A stretch of 64,000 nt of DNA from UBA5603 sp964501315 (GTDB taxonomy: Bacteria > Bacillota_I > Bacilli_A > Izemoplasmatales > Hujiaoplasmataceae): the NCBI GenBank assembly GCA_964501315.1, contig CAZCSO010000001.1, forward strand, positions 114,268 to 178,267, written 5' to 3'. Position numbers and translations under genes: made by a program. The notes under the pieces are model-generated. The model did no database searches. It was not told where the DNA came from and saw nothing but the letters and a program-made list of their open reading frames with translations. Shown piece after piece: positions 32,826-42,304 of this stretch (the stretch's first letter is position 1; every line of letters begins with the position of its first letter).

Positions 32826-33164
32826 ATGCCCAATAGAAAAATGATTGAAAAAGTCTACACATTATACCAAGGAAACGAGAAAAAAATCGAAAAAATTGTT
32901 ATGGAGAATAGAGGACATTATTTGCATATGGTATTCCCAAAGAATGAAGGGCTACCCATTCATATGTCCAATGCCGATTTGTTTATGACGGTAATGAGAG
33001 GGACATTGACGCTTGGTCTGAATGATCTTCCTCTCAATGAGTATACAGAGGGAATTATGGTTCAGATACCTTTTCAAACTAAGATGAATGTAAGAAACGA
33101 AAGTGACACTATTCTTGAATTAATAGTAGTTAAAACATTACCAGAGGGTAAAGAAAAAATATAA
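32826..33164 (+). CDS. Small cupin-like protein
   Basis: This protein of about 112 residues has a single cupin barrel: HLHMVFPKNEGLPIHMSNAD region, then MRGTLTLGLND and MVQIPFQTKMNVRN. The first cupin motif keeps only one or two histidines, so metal binding is uncertain. The start is unclear: TTG 32811, ATG 32826 or ATG 32841, with GAAAGGA at about 32785-32791 being too far for a good site. It follows the DUF454 gene and precedes a terminator, so it is probably the last gene of the stress unit. Confidence 0.7.
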   Translation: MPNRKMIEKVYTLYQGNEKKIEKIVMENRGHYLHMVFPKNEGLPIHMSNADLFMTVMRGTLTLGLNDLPLNEYTEGIMVQIPFQTKMNVRNESDTILELIVVKTLPEGKEKI

Positions 33165-33241
33165 ATTACTCCATGGATCTAAATAATTCTTATCGTATTG
33201 AACAAACTATAATAACGATAATGATTGATTAATAGAACAAA

Positions 33242-33281
33242 GTTAATGAGCACAACAAATTTACTGCTCATTAACTTTTTT
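33242..33281 (+). terminator. Terminator after the cupin gene
   Basis: GTTAATGAGCA/TGCTCATTAAC, an 11-bp perfect stem with a 12-base loop and a T-run. Confidence 0.88.
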
Positions 33282-33371
33282 ATTTTGACGAATTTATATA
33301 AGATACTTAGTAATCTCGAATGATCGTTATGTTTTCTTTGTTACCACTTTCATCATTAGAATTAATCTCGC

Positions 33372-33392
33372 CCATTTTATGGGTTTTTTTTA
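33372..33392 (+). terminator. Second terminator-like hairpin in a 417-base gap
   Basis: CCCAT/ATGGG with a TTT loop and eight T. The gap from 33165 to 33581 holds only this and the hairpin at 33242; no gene is supported. Confidence 0.6.
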
Positions 33393-33581
33393 TATCGCAA
33401 TCATCTTACGGATTCATTTATTTATGGTGATCAAACCATCGCTACATGGTTATTCATATTTCTTTATTTATGTTTATTTGGTATAATAATCATATCGCGC
33501 TTAATCAGAATGTTGACTGATGAAGTATGGATGTAATTGGGTTTGTTACTATTTGTCTTTTTTCTTTATCGGAGGAATTCT

Positions 33582-34076
33582 ATGATCGTTTACCGAAGAC
33601 GAAAATCATTTTTATATGCTTTGATGGCGGCCGTGTTAATTTTTTTAGTATGTCTTGTTTGTTCAATAATTCTTATTGTCAGACAGGACTATGATATGAT
33701 TATAATCTTATTCCTCTTTTTGTTTTTCATCGGTGGAATGTTCTTATTTATCGCCTTGTTTGAATGGGGTAGCTATCTTGAGATTGATTCAAACAGAATC
33801 GTGTTTCATTATAAAGTCTCATCCAGTGACAAAGGACTTCGCGGATTCAATCGTAAAGGTTTGTCAATTGAATGGAAGGATGTAAAATTAGTCAATATTA
33901 GACATATTCATGGTGATAAAATCTTAGCGTCGAACACGTCGTTCGCGACATTCTTTTTAAAGGATGATCGAATTTTTGAAACGGCATTTTATCACTTTGG
34001 ACGCGTTAATGAGCAAGCAATTATTACAAGTATTCTCGCATACGTTCCATCTCATCAATCAAACCAAATAAAATAA
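33582..34076 (+). CDS. Membrane protein with PH-like cytoplasmic tail, unknown
   Basis: This 164-residue protein has two hydrophobic spans (about 10-35 and 40-65) and then a beta-rich tail (SYLEIDSNRIVFHYKVSS..., SIEWKDVKLVNIRHIHGDKIL) that looks like a bacterial PH-type domain. The frame runs from a TTG at 33537, but ATG 33582 follows GGAGG by five bases. No function can be assigned. Confidence 0.75.
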   Translation: MIVYRRRKSFLYALMAAVLIFLVCLVCSIILIVRQDYDMIIILFLFLFFIGGMFLFIALFEWGSYLEIDSNRIVFHYKVSSSDKGLRGFNRKGLSIEWKDVKLVNIRHIHGDKILASNTSFATFFLKDDRIFETAFYHFGRVNEQAIITSILAYVPSHQSNQIK

Positions 34077-34135
34077 AAACTAAAAAAAGTTTTACAAGTT
34101 ACATTGCCTTTTGTTTACTAGGGAGAACTCAGAAA

Positions 34136-34465
34136 ATGAAAAAAGTAGTTAATGTTCAAAAAGAAAAATTTATAGCCAATATTAGTCCGCTTGTTATCTA
34201 TATAGCGTCCGTAACAATGTTTGCGTTATCGATTATCAGCTGCGAGCTCTTGTATGAAGCTGAAAAATCAGCGAGAACACTTTGGGCGGTATTGGCGATA
34301 ACCGTCTCGGTTTTGGATTGGGGTACTGCCGTCATCGGGTTTTACTCCTATTTATATGCGTTCAAATACGATGTTAAAAAATCGATTGTGTATGTGGCGG
34401 TATGTTATGTGATATTAATAATTGGTGTTGTTTTATTTTATCTAGTTTTTAAACTATTGCCGTAA
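34136..34465 (+). CDS. Three-span membrane protein, unknown
   Basis: This 109-residue protein has spans at about 17-38, 46-70 and 82-106. AGGGAGA precedes the ATG. No family is recognised. It is followed after about 25 bases by a weak terminator. Confidence 0.65.
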   Translation: MKKVVNVQKEKFIANISPLVIYIASVTMFALSIISCELLYEAEKSARTLWAVLAITVSVLDWGTAVIGFYSYLYAFKYDVKKSIVYVAVCYVILIIGVVLFYLVFKLLP

Positions 34466-34813
34466 TTAATTATTCAATCGGAAGTTTATTGACCCTTTTA
34501 GGGCCTTTTTTATCGGCTATTATGATTGAATGTTTTAAACAATTTAAATAATTATGGGATTTTAGGTTGCGAAACAAAACCATAAATGATATTCTAAAAT
34601 CATCAAAAAATTCATTTTTATGAAATTATTAGACATTTATCTCACGCTAGAATCTTAGATAATTCTACTTCCTATTGATTTATTGATAATTCTTAAGATA
34701 CCATGATACCCATCAAAACGCTTTTTATACTTTTAGGATGTCGAAAAAAACAAGTTTATGTATTGAATACACATTGTTTGAGTGCTACTTTTATCTAGAG
34801 ATGAGATGATACT
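34466..34813 (+). other. 348-base gap, weak terminator only
   Basis: A short CCCTTTTAGGG hairpin with a T-run lies at about 34493-34510. The rest is AT-rich and shows no gene, repeat or clear promoter. Confidence 0.45.
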
Positions 34814-36025
34814 ATGAGAGATGATACTAAATACATTGAATTCCAAAAATTAGAAGTATTTCTAAAAGGTCGATACTTTATTTATTCTGCATTGACGCTT
34901 TGCTTCTTATTAGTGTCACTATGCGTATACAATATAGTATATCTTTTTGAAGTTTTCAAAACTAACTTTCTTCTATTTTATTCAGTTGTTTATTATGTCA
35001 TAGAAGGTATCCGAACAGCCATTATTGTTTGGCTCGTTATTGTGATTATTCGGTTTGTCATTAATTCACGTAAAAAAGGATATCTGGATTCGTTATACAT
35101 TGAAAAGATTATTCGAGTTCTGACAATCGGCTTAATTTCCTTTGTGATGACCTTTATCATCTTATTTTTTCAGGTATACTTGATGCATGTTTTCGCAAGC
35201 GTTTTATTCATCGCGATTGTCTCCGGGAGTTGCGTTGCTCTTATTCTTTACATCAATCAAATCAAGGCATTGCCGATTGATGATGGAAAACCGATACCCA
35301 ACCCCACTGGCATCGTTGCAATGCTATTGGTTATTATTGTGTTCTTAATTTTTCACTATCAATATCGTTCAGTGGGTGGGAATTATTCGATAGTTGCTTC
35401 AAGAGCTTACTTTTTCCTTACCATTCCGTTTGCGGAATACATCTTGCTTATTTTGATTGATTTTTCAATAATCAATCTGATTTTAGGTTTGTATTTCGCC
35501 ACTAAACCTGTGATTAAAAAACGATATGTGTATTCCATTTTGGTTGCCACGATAACTTTGTTTGTGTTTGGTGTAACATCGGCCATTAACATAAATACAT
35601 CTAATTATGTTTTAAATCACTATGAGAACGATAACAAAAGCCCTCTTTCCAGTGATATCTTGATTTTTACGAAGGATTTCCTAATCTATCCTGTGACAAG
35701 CAATTATTCCGGTCAAGTATGGAGCGGACGTTATTGGACCCATTATGATTTTGTGTTTTATCACCAGGCTGAATTGGATACTGACACGGCTCTGATTCCT
35801 TCAATATCGGCTTTAGATACTGTTTCACTTACGATTCCCAATACAGCTAGAATTCACGAAATAGTTTTATATGATGAAGAAGATCAAATCATTGATACAA
35901 TTGATTCGTGGGAAAGGTTATCTGAACTGCCCAGTGGCAATTATCAAGTTTATCTTTCCATTTGGTATACCACCGATATTGAAGTCGCACTGGTTGATTA
36001 TGTATTTATATTGATTGTTGAGTAA
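34814..36025 (+). CDS. Polytopic membrane protein with soluble C-terminal domain, unknown
   Basis: This 403-residue protein has about eight hydrophobic spans through residue 270, then a soluble beta-rich tail (about 275-395) that would lie outside the cell and ends in a final hydrophobic stretch. I do not recognise it. The ribosome binding site is weak (GAGATGAGATGA). It faces a minus-strand lipoprotein gene across a shared terminator. Confidence 0.7.
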   Translation: MRDDTKYIEFQKLEVFLKGRYFIYSALTLCFLLVSLCVYNIVYLFEVFKTNFLLFYSVVYYVIEGIRTAIIVWLVIVIIRFVINSRKKGYLDSLYIEKIIRVLTIGLISFVMTFIILFFQVYLMHVFASVLFIAIVSGSCVALILYINQIKALPIDDGKPIPNPTGIVAMLLVIIVFLIFHYQYRSVGGNYSIVASRAYFFLTIPFAEYILLILIDFSIINLILGLYFATKPVIKKRYVYSILVATITLFVFGVTSAININTSNYVLNHYENDNKSPLSSDILIFTKDFLIYPVTSNYSGQVWSGRYWTHYDFVFYHQAELDTDTALIPSISALDTVSLTIPNTARIHEIVLYDEEDQIIDTIDSWERLSELPSGNYQVYLSIWYTTDIEVALVDYVFILIVE

Positions 36026-36041
36026 GTCGATGATTACTATA

Positions 36042-36067
36042 AAAAAAAGTCCATATGGACTTTTTTT
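36042..36067. terminator. Bidirectional terminator
   Basis: AAAAAAAGTCCAT/ATGGACTTTTTTT is a perfect palindrome between two convergent genes, with a T-run in both directions. Confidence 0.9.
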
Positions 36068-36081
36068 ATTCGATAAATATT

Positions 36082-36663
36082 CTATTCAGAGGGTGGCCAG
36101 TCGGTCGAAAGACTACTTAAATACGCAGCATAGGCGCTCTCAACGCTTTTGATGGTAATGGGGATGCTTATCAATCCAAGGCCTATTACATTGAATGTTA
36201 AGGTTCCTTGAAGCGCTTCAGAGCCAGCATTAGTCCAATCCACAGTAAATCGATCCGAACTGATGGTAATATAGTCGGACGCATCGCCAACGATGGAGGC
36301 AACCTCATAGTCAACAGCTAGATCGGGGAATACGGGTGTTTTTGTGAAAAAGAAGTCGTCACCAGAAAAATAACGAATATCATAGAGATAAACAAGATAA
36401 TCGTCGGGACTGTCCGGGTCAGAGACATAGCCTAAAAATAAATCAGATTCAACCATACTAGGCATTTCTGAGGAATCTATCCCAGAAAGCACTTCGAGTA
36501 AAAACGTAATACGAGTCGGCAGTGCCGTTTCATCGTGCGTGACGGAAGACGACAAGGACTCAAGGGTAGTAGACGATTTCGTGTGGCTTGTGGTGATGCT
36601 ACGATCACATCCAGTCACCATAAAAATGATTAGTAACATGATTCCTAAGCATGTTTTTTTCAT
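36082..36663 (-). CDS. Lipoprotein with Ser/Thr-rich linker, unknown
   Basis: This 193-residue protein has a signal peptide and lipobox (FMVTGC, cysteine at about residue 19), a Ser/Thr-rich linker and a beta-rich domain with an Ig-like flavour (DYITISSDRFTVDW, GTLTFNVIGLGLISIPITI). It is probably surface-anchored; the role is unknown. A GGAGGAGCG site lies ahead of the ATG on the minus strand. Confidence 0.78.
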   Translation of the reverse strand: MKKTCLGIMLLIIFMVTGCDRSITTSHTKSSTTLESLSSSVTHDETALPTRITFLLEVLSGIDSSEMPSMVESDLFLGYVSDPDSPDDYLVYLYDIRYFSGDDFFFTKTPVFPDLAVDYEVASIVGDASDYITISSDRFTVDWTNAGSEALQGTLTFNVIGLGLISIPITIKSVESAYAAYLSSLSTDWPPSE

Positions 36664-36810
36664 AAACGCTCCTCCTTAAGAGAGCAGATCCAAACGATGC
36701 ATTCACCAAATATAGTATGCTCTTTACCCGCTGAAATGGCAATACCATCGTTAATAATTGTCCAATTATCAGATAACACGTTTAGTTTGTTACTCTAATA
36801 GTCAATTTTT

Positions 36811-36840
36811 TTGTCAATCTTTAGACAGAAACGGTATAAT
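36811..36840 (+). promoter_or_regulatory. Promoter of the ABC-2 transporter operon
   Basis: TTGTCA (36811-36816), 18-base spacer, TATAAT (36835-36840), 25 bases ahead of the ATG. Confidence 0.75.
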
Positions 36841-36865
36841 GATAGTGTACACAAGGAGGATAACG

Positions 36866-37741
36866 ATGATTAAACTTGAACAATTATCTAAATACTATAA
36901 AAAGCACGCAAGAGGAATTCTCGATGTTTCTTTAGAAATAAAACAAGGTGAAATCTTCGGTTTTATCGGGCCTAATGGAGCCGGCAAATCAACGACGGTT
37001 CGAACATTGCTCAATCTGATTTTCCCATCAAGTGGAAACGCCACGATTGATGGATTGGATATTGTTTCAGATACCATTGCCATTCGTAAGATGGTGGGGT
37101 ATATTCCCAGCGAAGTTTCTTTTTATGGCGATATGTACGTTCGTGATTTCATTCGCTATGCGTGTCGGTTCCATGGGAACGTCGATGAACCATATCTAAA
37201 GGAACTAGTCGGTAAGCTTGAATTAGATACATGGCGTAGGATAGAAGATTTGTCATTTGGAAACAAGAAGAAAGTCGCGATTGTCGCTGCGCTTGCGACG
37301 CATCCAAAAATTTTGATTTTGGACGAACCGACTTCTGGACTCGATCCGCTCATGCAAACCGTCTTCTTTCAACTCTTAGAAAATGAAAAGAAACGCGGAA
37401 CAACCATTTTCTTTTCATCTCATAACCTCAGTGAGGTTCAACGCATCTGCGATCGCGTTGGAATTATTAAAGAAGGAAAACTCATCAAAGTAGAAACCAT
37501 TGACGATATCATGAAAACTCGAGCAAAATCGGTTCGCATCAAAACTCAAGATATCATCGAACCAACCCATGAAATGATTAGCTTTGAGCGAATCAATGGG
37601 TATGTATCGTTCGTATACACCGGTGAGATGAAATCATTGGTCGCGTTGATATCCACATTGAACCTGGATGATGTATCCATAACCGAACCGACCTTAGAAG
37701 AAATCTTTATGCATTATTACGAACGGGAGGAAGTCCAATGA
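36866..37741 (+). CDS. ABC transporter ATP-binding protein (ABC-2 exporter)
   Basis: This 291-residue ATPase has Walker A GPNGAGKST, a modified signature LSFGNKKKVAI in place of LSGGQ, Walker B LILDEPTSGLD and the H-loop SSHNLSEV. The signature variant is usual in the BcrA-like exporter branch of Bacillota. The frame is open from 36758, but ATG 36866 follows AAGGAGGA by five bases. It overlaps its permease by 4 nt. The substrate (peptide antibiotic, lipid or other) is unknown. Confidence 0.93.
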   Translation: MIKLEQLSKYYKKHARGILDVSLEIKQGEIFGFIGPNGAGKSTTVRTLLNLIFPSSGNATIDGLDIVSDTIAIRKMVGYIPSEVSFYGDMYVRDFIRYACRFHGNVDEPYLKELVGKLELDTWRRIEDLSFGNKKKVAIVAALATHPKILILDEPTSGLDPLMQTVFFQLLENEKKRGTTIFFSSHNLSEVQRICDRVGIIKEGKLIKVETIDDIMKTRAKSVRIKTQDIIEPTHEMISFERINGYVSFVYTGEMKSLVALISTLNLDDVSITEPTLEEIFMHYYEREEVQ

Positions 37742-38541
37742 AAATCATGATGATTTCCGAATGGAAAAGAAACCTGAAAAGTTTAGCACTATGGACGGCA
37801 ATTGTTTCTGGTCTAGTCATATTGATGTTAATGCTTTATCCAGCATTCAAAGACGCATTTTCTGAGATAGAAAATTTCCTTGCGGTATATCCAGAAGCAT
37901 TCTTAGAAGCGTTTGGCTTGGGTGAAGGCGGACTTGACATGAGTGATTTTTATGGATGGTTTGGCGTTGAGGGCTATTTGTTCGTTAATTTGATTGGCGG
38001 AAGTTACGCAGCTATTTTAGGCGGCTCCATTCTCTCAAAAGAAGAAGACGACAAAACCATTGAGTTTTTATTAAGCAAACCCATTAGTCGTGATGCCATA
38101 TTAATCGGAAAAGCGATTGTAGTTGCGATCAATCTTTTGATATTAAATACCGTGGTTTCGATTGTACTTCTCGTTGCCTTTTCCATTTACGGTGATTTGA
38201 ATGTGCCGGTTTGGTTGCTATTCTCGTATGCGCCATTCTTACTCCAAATGATCTTTGCGAGCCTATCGTTTCTAATCAGTGTCTTTATTACCAAATCCAG
38301 AAAAGTATTGAGCACGGGATTGGGAATCGTCATCGGGCTCTATGTCGTTGACCTCATCAGCAAGTTAACCGATGAATTCGAGTATTTGAAATACTTTACT
38401 CCCTATGAGTACATCAATGCCGTGACGATCGTGAATGATGAGATGATTAAACCCCTCTATTTAGTGATTTCCCTGGCGATGATTGGACTTTCATTTATCT
38501 CTGCTTGGTTCTTTTACCGTAAAAAGGATATTACCGCTTAA
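37738..38541 (+). CDS. ABC-2 family permease
   Basis: This 267-residue protein has six hydrophobic spans and an SKEEDDKTIEFLLSKPISR segment after span 2, a hallmark of ABC-2 permeases of the BcrB/NosY type. It is translationally coupled to the ATPase upstream, and the two should form a homodimeric-pair exporter. The operon ends with a strong terminator. Confidence 0.9.
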   Translation: MKIMMISEWKRNLKSLALWTAIVSGLVILMLMLYPAFKDAFSEIENFLAVYPEAFLEAFGLGEGGLDMSDFYGWFGVEGYLFVNLIGGSYAAILGGSILSKEEDDKTIEFLLSKPISRDAILIGKAIVVAINLLILNTVVSIVLLVAFSIYGDLNVPVWLLFSYAPFLLQMIFASLSFLISVFITKSRKVLSTGLGIVIGLYVVDLISKLTDEFEYLKYFTPYEYINAVTIVNDEMIKPLYLVISLAMIGLSFISAWFFYRKKDITA

Positions 38542-38560
38542 ACGCTATAATGATAATAAA

Positions 38561-38596
38561 ATCCCGATATCGTTTTCGATAATCGGGATATTTTTT
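38561..38596. terminator. Terminator between convergent genes
   Basis: ATCCCGATATCG/CGATAATCGGGAT hairpin with a TTTT loop and a T-run; it also overlaps the end of the minus-strand kinase gene. Confidence 0.85.
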
Positions 38597-39215
38597 ATGG
38601 TTGAAGAGATTGTTGGTACTGATGTTCGATTTGGGCAATCAAATCATTGAAATGCAATTGATTGAACATATCGTCGACTTTTAAATAGAGGATCTTTTCC
38701 TTCGGAACGTTATAACGGTTGAAGATCATTTCCAATACTTCTGAATAATACTTGTAATGGAATTTCAAGTAGTCGTATTGTCCTTTTTCCAAATTCCTTG
38801 AACGCTTACGAATGTTATCAAATAAACTTTCTTCATTTCGAATCAGAACGATGTGCATATCTAATTCGGGCACTAATTTCATGTGGGCGTCGGCGACTTG
38901 ATAGGTTAATTCAACCTCTTCATCCGTCATCATGCCTTCTTTTTTCAAGAGTTCGGTAAAGACCAAATTCGAAAACATGGTTGAATCACAAATTAAAAAC
39001 GGTTCGTCTTTCGTTTCCCACATCGATAAAAACAATTCTCCGTAAAAAGCGCATTGGCTAATAAACCCGAATTTCTTTTTATCACCATAGAAAAGCGGTA
39101 AGAATGGACTGCTTTCAACGGGTTCTTTAACCATAGGAACATGATAATAAGTTGACAATAAGTGTGATAAGGTAGATTTTCCGCTACCAATCGGACCGAT
39201 AATGCCAATTCTCAT
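38595..39215 (-). CDS. Deoxynucleoside kinase
   Basis: This 206-residue kinase belongs to the deoxyadenosine/deoxyguanosine kinase family used in nucleoside salvage. Walker A is GPIGSGKST at residues 7-15, the substrate-site stretch is ICDSTMFSNLVF in place of the usual DRS/ERS region, and a lid-like RKRSRNLEKGQ lies near 150. The frame extends to 39257, but ATG 39215 follows GAAGAGG and gives the expected MRIGIIGPIGSGKST start. It complements the thymidine kinase at the left end of the window. Confidence 0.9.
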   Translation of the reverse strand: MRIGIIGPIGSGKSTLSHLLSTYYHVPMVKEPVESSPFLPLFYGDKKKFGFISQCAFYGELFLSMWETKDEPFLICDSTMFSNLVFTELLKKEGMMTDEEVELTYQVADAHMKLVPELDMHIVLIRNEESLFDNIRKRSRNLEKGQYDYLKFHYKYYSEVLEMIFNRYNVPKEKILYLKVDDMFNQLHFNDLIAQIEHQYQQSLQP

Positions 39216-39385
39216 AGGATACCTCTTCGAAGTAATAGGATAGTAATAGCATATCATTTTTTTGACAATTTCGAAAGCCTTGTTTTTACATTTCTTAGAT
39301 TGTATTGATTGGTTATGGGTTCGTTTGTATAAAAATTGCTAACTGAGTTTTTATGAATAAAGTATCAATATCATGGCGATTACGA

Positions 39386-39424
39386 TATAATGGGTAAGTA
39401 AGACTCTTCTCATTAAATGAGAAG
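39386..39424 (+). promoter_or_regulatory. Promoter and palindromic operator of the glucanase gene
   Basis: TATAAT (39386-39391) is followed at 39406-39424 by CTTCTCATT-A-AATGAGAAG, a 9-bp perfect inverted repeat around one base, located at or just after the expected transcription start. This is a good position for a sugar-responsive repressor. The -35 region is weak. Confidence 0.6.
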
Positions 39425-39467
39425 TACTTTATGGAAAGGAAGTAGTGCTCTTAACTACGATAAACGA

Positions 39468-42257
39468 ATGAAAAAATTACTGATTGGTTTTATGGCAATT
39501 CTCATGGTGGGGTTGATTAGTTGTACCGACACAACCACCACAACAACGCCCTCTACTCTCGACCCTAAAACAACCACGTCAACTACACAGTCGACCACAA
39601 CCACCACGACAACGACCACAACGACAACCACAACTCAACCCCTTGATTCCATTGCTTCGGTTTTGGGCGTTGAAGATCGGACGGTCGCAATCGGTCACTA
39701 TGTTGATCCAATGGCCGGCGTTACTGCACTTTCTGTGGATGGTGTTGATTTAGCGTCATCGATGACAGTAAATGGATTCATCGATTATGGCACTGCCGGC
39801 ACCTATTCCTTGACCTATGATTTATCCTATAATGAGGATACATTCAATCAAACAATCGACATAACTGTTGCGGATATTGCCTATACCCCAACTATAGGAA
39901 CACGTCCTGTTCTTTATAATGATTTGACTATGCTAGGAAGCGGCTCGGTGATGAGTGGAACCGATTCGACGATTGCACATCCCATTAACCCCACGAATCT
40001 CCAAAACAGTCTTTTACAAACAGCCGTTCCATCGAGCGGTTGGTGGACAAGTCTTCTTGTTCAAAACATGGGAGGTGGAAATGGAATTTATACCAATCCG
40101 CTTCGAATGGCTTTTTACAACGAAGGCATGGAAATCACCAATCCTTTGGATGGATTCGTTCAATTCTGGAATCCCGATGGATATCAAACCATCGCCCAAT
40201 TCCCAATCGCACTAAAAGATACCTATCTTCGGTCTAAAAATTTGAATGCTACCTACATTACCGAAGTCATCGACTACTCACCTTCGTCGGTAAGAGTCGC
40301 CATGAAAAATAACAAGACCGCTCTCGATGAAGTCATCGTGACGCTTGTTCAAGGTTCTCCCTATGTATTCGCAGAAACGAGAGACAAATCAGCGTTAACG
40401 TACCGGATCGATTCTTCGGTTTCCGTGAATTATTACGATTTAGAGGGAACCCTTCTGTCGGGAACTACCCATGTTGGTGATGGCATCATCGTCGAGCTTG
40501 TTCATCGTCATTCCGGTTACGACTGCACACCGCCCGCGAATGTTGGGCAACCCGAATACACGGATAAATTTTATTTGATCAATACGCCCAAAGATTCGAC
40601 GTTCACCATCGGCGATCATTTGATTTCGATGTCGCTCAACGGGGGCAATTATATCTCGATAGCTTCCATCAACGATTTATCCGAAACGGCTTTTTACCAT
40701 CAACACGGTTATACCATGATTACCGGCAGTGACATCGACTACGATATCGATTATCAAACCAGTCTTGTGACGACGAATTATCAATTTAGAACACAAGTCC
40801 TGAACGATGAATTTTCTACACAACCAGCCATAGCGCTAATGCCTCATCACTACCGTTACAGTGATGTCAGTTTCACCGATTATCAATATCGCACCGTTCG
40901 CGGTACCCTAAAAGTGATGACAGACAAAGCGTTCCAAACCGAACTTTCTTTCAACGGACTATTGCCTGGTTATACCTTACCACAAAATGATGCTTTTTCG
41001 AGTTCGTTAACGGAATCGTATTTAACGCTTCTTGATAACGAAATTAATGTCGCCAATCTGGAAAACTTCTACAACGATGATGGACCCTATTGGAACTCAA
41101 AAGCTCTCTACCCGTTATCACAAGGTATCATCATCGCTGACCAACTAGGAAACGATACGCTCAAACAATCGTTTATAAACAAGCTTTCAGCGCTTTTAAC
41201 CGATTGGTACACCTACAGCGGTTCATCCGACGAGCGTTATTTGTATTACAACAACGCTTGGGGAAGCGTCTACTATTCCAACGACGATTTCGCGACCGCT
41301 TCGACGTTGAGCGACCATTCGTTTACCCACGGGTATTTAATCTATGCATCCGCTGTTTTGGCCATGTACGATTCATCGTTTCAAACCGAATACAAAGATA
41401 TGGTGAGTCTGTTGCTCAATGATTATCTCTATCCCGAGAAAGACTCCGCGAATTTTGCTTACTTACGGAACTTCGACGCATGGGCTGGACATTCATGGGC
41501 TCATGGCTTTGGAACCTTTGCGGAAGGCAATAACTTAGAGTCCACTTCGGAAGCTTTAAACTCATGGAACGCAGGGTATCTATGGGCGCTTGCGACCAAC
41601 GATACCGCACGAATGGAAGCCGCGATTTATGGTTTCACGACCGAACTCAGTGCAATTAAAGAATATTGGTTCGATTATTCCGATGAAAACTGGGATCCGA
41701 AGTTTGGACAGTACACGGACGTTGCCGGAATGGTCTGGGGCGGAAAACACGATTACGCCACTTGGTTTGGGGCTAACCCAACGTTTATCTATGGTATCCA
41801 ATGGTTGCCAACCGGTGAATACTTAACCAATTATGCTTTGACGGATGCGGATTATACAAAGTTCTCTTCCATATACGCAACTTATTTGGAAGCGAAAGAC
41901 TCCGTTATTGACACCTGGTATAGTAATATGTGGGCGATTCAAGCCATCATCGATCCTGCGGTAGCCATCGACGAGTTTGACGCAACACTGATCTTGAATG
42001 ACGATTATCCGGCAGAATTAGTGGGAACCTATTGGATGATTCACGCACTCGATACCCTTGGAAGACGCACCGCCGACGTGTGGATGGAACTTCAGATGGG
42101 TGTTACCTCTTCCATCTATGAAACGGAAGAAGGTGTAAGGGTTGCGATGGTATGGAACAGTTCAAACGAAGCCATCGAAGTCAATTTTTACAATCAGGAT
42201 GGCTGGGTATCTTCCGAAATTATTCCGGCAAAAACATTCACGACCGTTATCGTATAG
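39468..42257 (+). CDS. GH81 endo-beta-1,3-glucanase lipoprotein
   Basis: This 929-residue secreted enzyme should cleave beta-1,3-glucans such as laminarin. It has a signal peptide with lipobox (VGLISC), then a linker made almost only of threonine (including 14 in a row), a small beta domain and the GH81 catalytic region. That includes PSSGWWTSLLV near the start and WAHGFGTFAEGNNLESTSEA near residues 675-694, which contains the family's catalytic glutamate. The frame opens at 39417, but ATG 39468 gives the lipoprotein start MKKLLIGF; its ribosome binding site (AAAGGAAG) is unusually distant. It is probably repressed through the palindrome upstream. Confidence 0.92.
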   Translation: MKKLLIGFMAILMVGLISCTDTTTTTTPSTLDPKTTTSTTQSTTTTTTTTTTTTTTQPLDSIASVLGVEDRTVAIGHYVDPMAGVTALSVDGVDLASSMTVNGFIDYGTAGTYSLTYDLSYNEDTFNQTIDITVADIAYTPTIGTRPVLYNDLTMLGSGSVMSGTDSTIAHPINPTNLQNSLLQTAVPSSGWWTSLLVQNMGGGNGIYTNPLRMAFYNEGMEITNPLDGFVQFWNPDGYQTIAQFPIALKDTYLRSKNLNATYITEVIDYSPSSVRVAMKNNKTALDEVIVTLVQGSPYVFAETRDKSALTYRIDSSVSVNYYDLEGTLLSGTTHVGDGIIVELVHRHSGYDCTPPANVGQPEYTDKFYLINTPKDSTFTIGDHLISMSLNGGNYISIASINDLSETAFYHQHGYTMITGSDIDYDIDYQTSLVTTNYQFRTQVLNDEFSTQPAIALMPHHYRYSDVSFTDYQYRTVRGTLKVMTDKAFQTELSFNGLLPGYTLPQNDAFSSSLTESYLTLLDNEINVANLENFYNDDGPYWNSKALYPLSQGIIIADQLGNDTLKQSFINKLSALLTDWYTYSGSSDERYLYYNNAWGSVYYSNDDFATASTLSDHSFTHGYLIYASAVLAMYDSSFQTEYKDMVSLLLNDYLYPEKDSANFAYLRNFDAWAGHSWAHGFGTFAEGNNLESTSEALNSWNAGYLWALATNDTARMEAAIYGFTTELSAIKEYWFDYSDENWDPKFGQYTDVAGMVWGGKHDYATWFGANPTFIYGIQWLPTGEYLTNYALTDADYTKFSSIYATYLEAKDSVIDTWYSNMWAIQAIIDPAVAIDEFDATLILNDDYPAELVGTYWMIHALDTLGRRTADVWMELQMGVTSSIYETEEGVRVAMVWNSSNEAIEVNFYNQDGWVSSEIIPAKTFTTVIV

Positions 42258-42304
42258 CCAATAAAAAAAGCTTTTTCGTGGTTAGATAAGTAGGGAGTGA
42301 TGGT

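Noticed and set aside
33355..34512. Further fossil att copies at the hairpins near 33372 and 34493
   Set aside because: Only the short hairpin and T-run are similar; no tRNA-derived sequence can be aligned, so these are treated as ordinary terminators.
39431..39445. A four-codon upstream frame (ATG GAA AGG AAG TAG) before the glucanase
   Set aside because: Too short and without its own ribosome binding site; more likely the purine-rich stretch is itself the binding site region.
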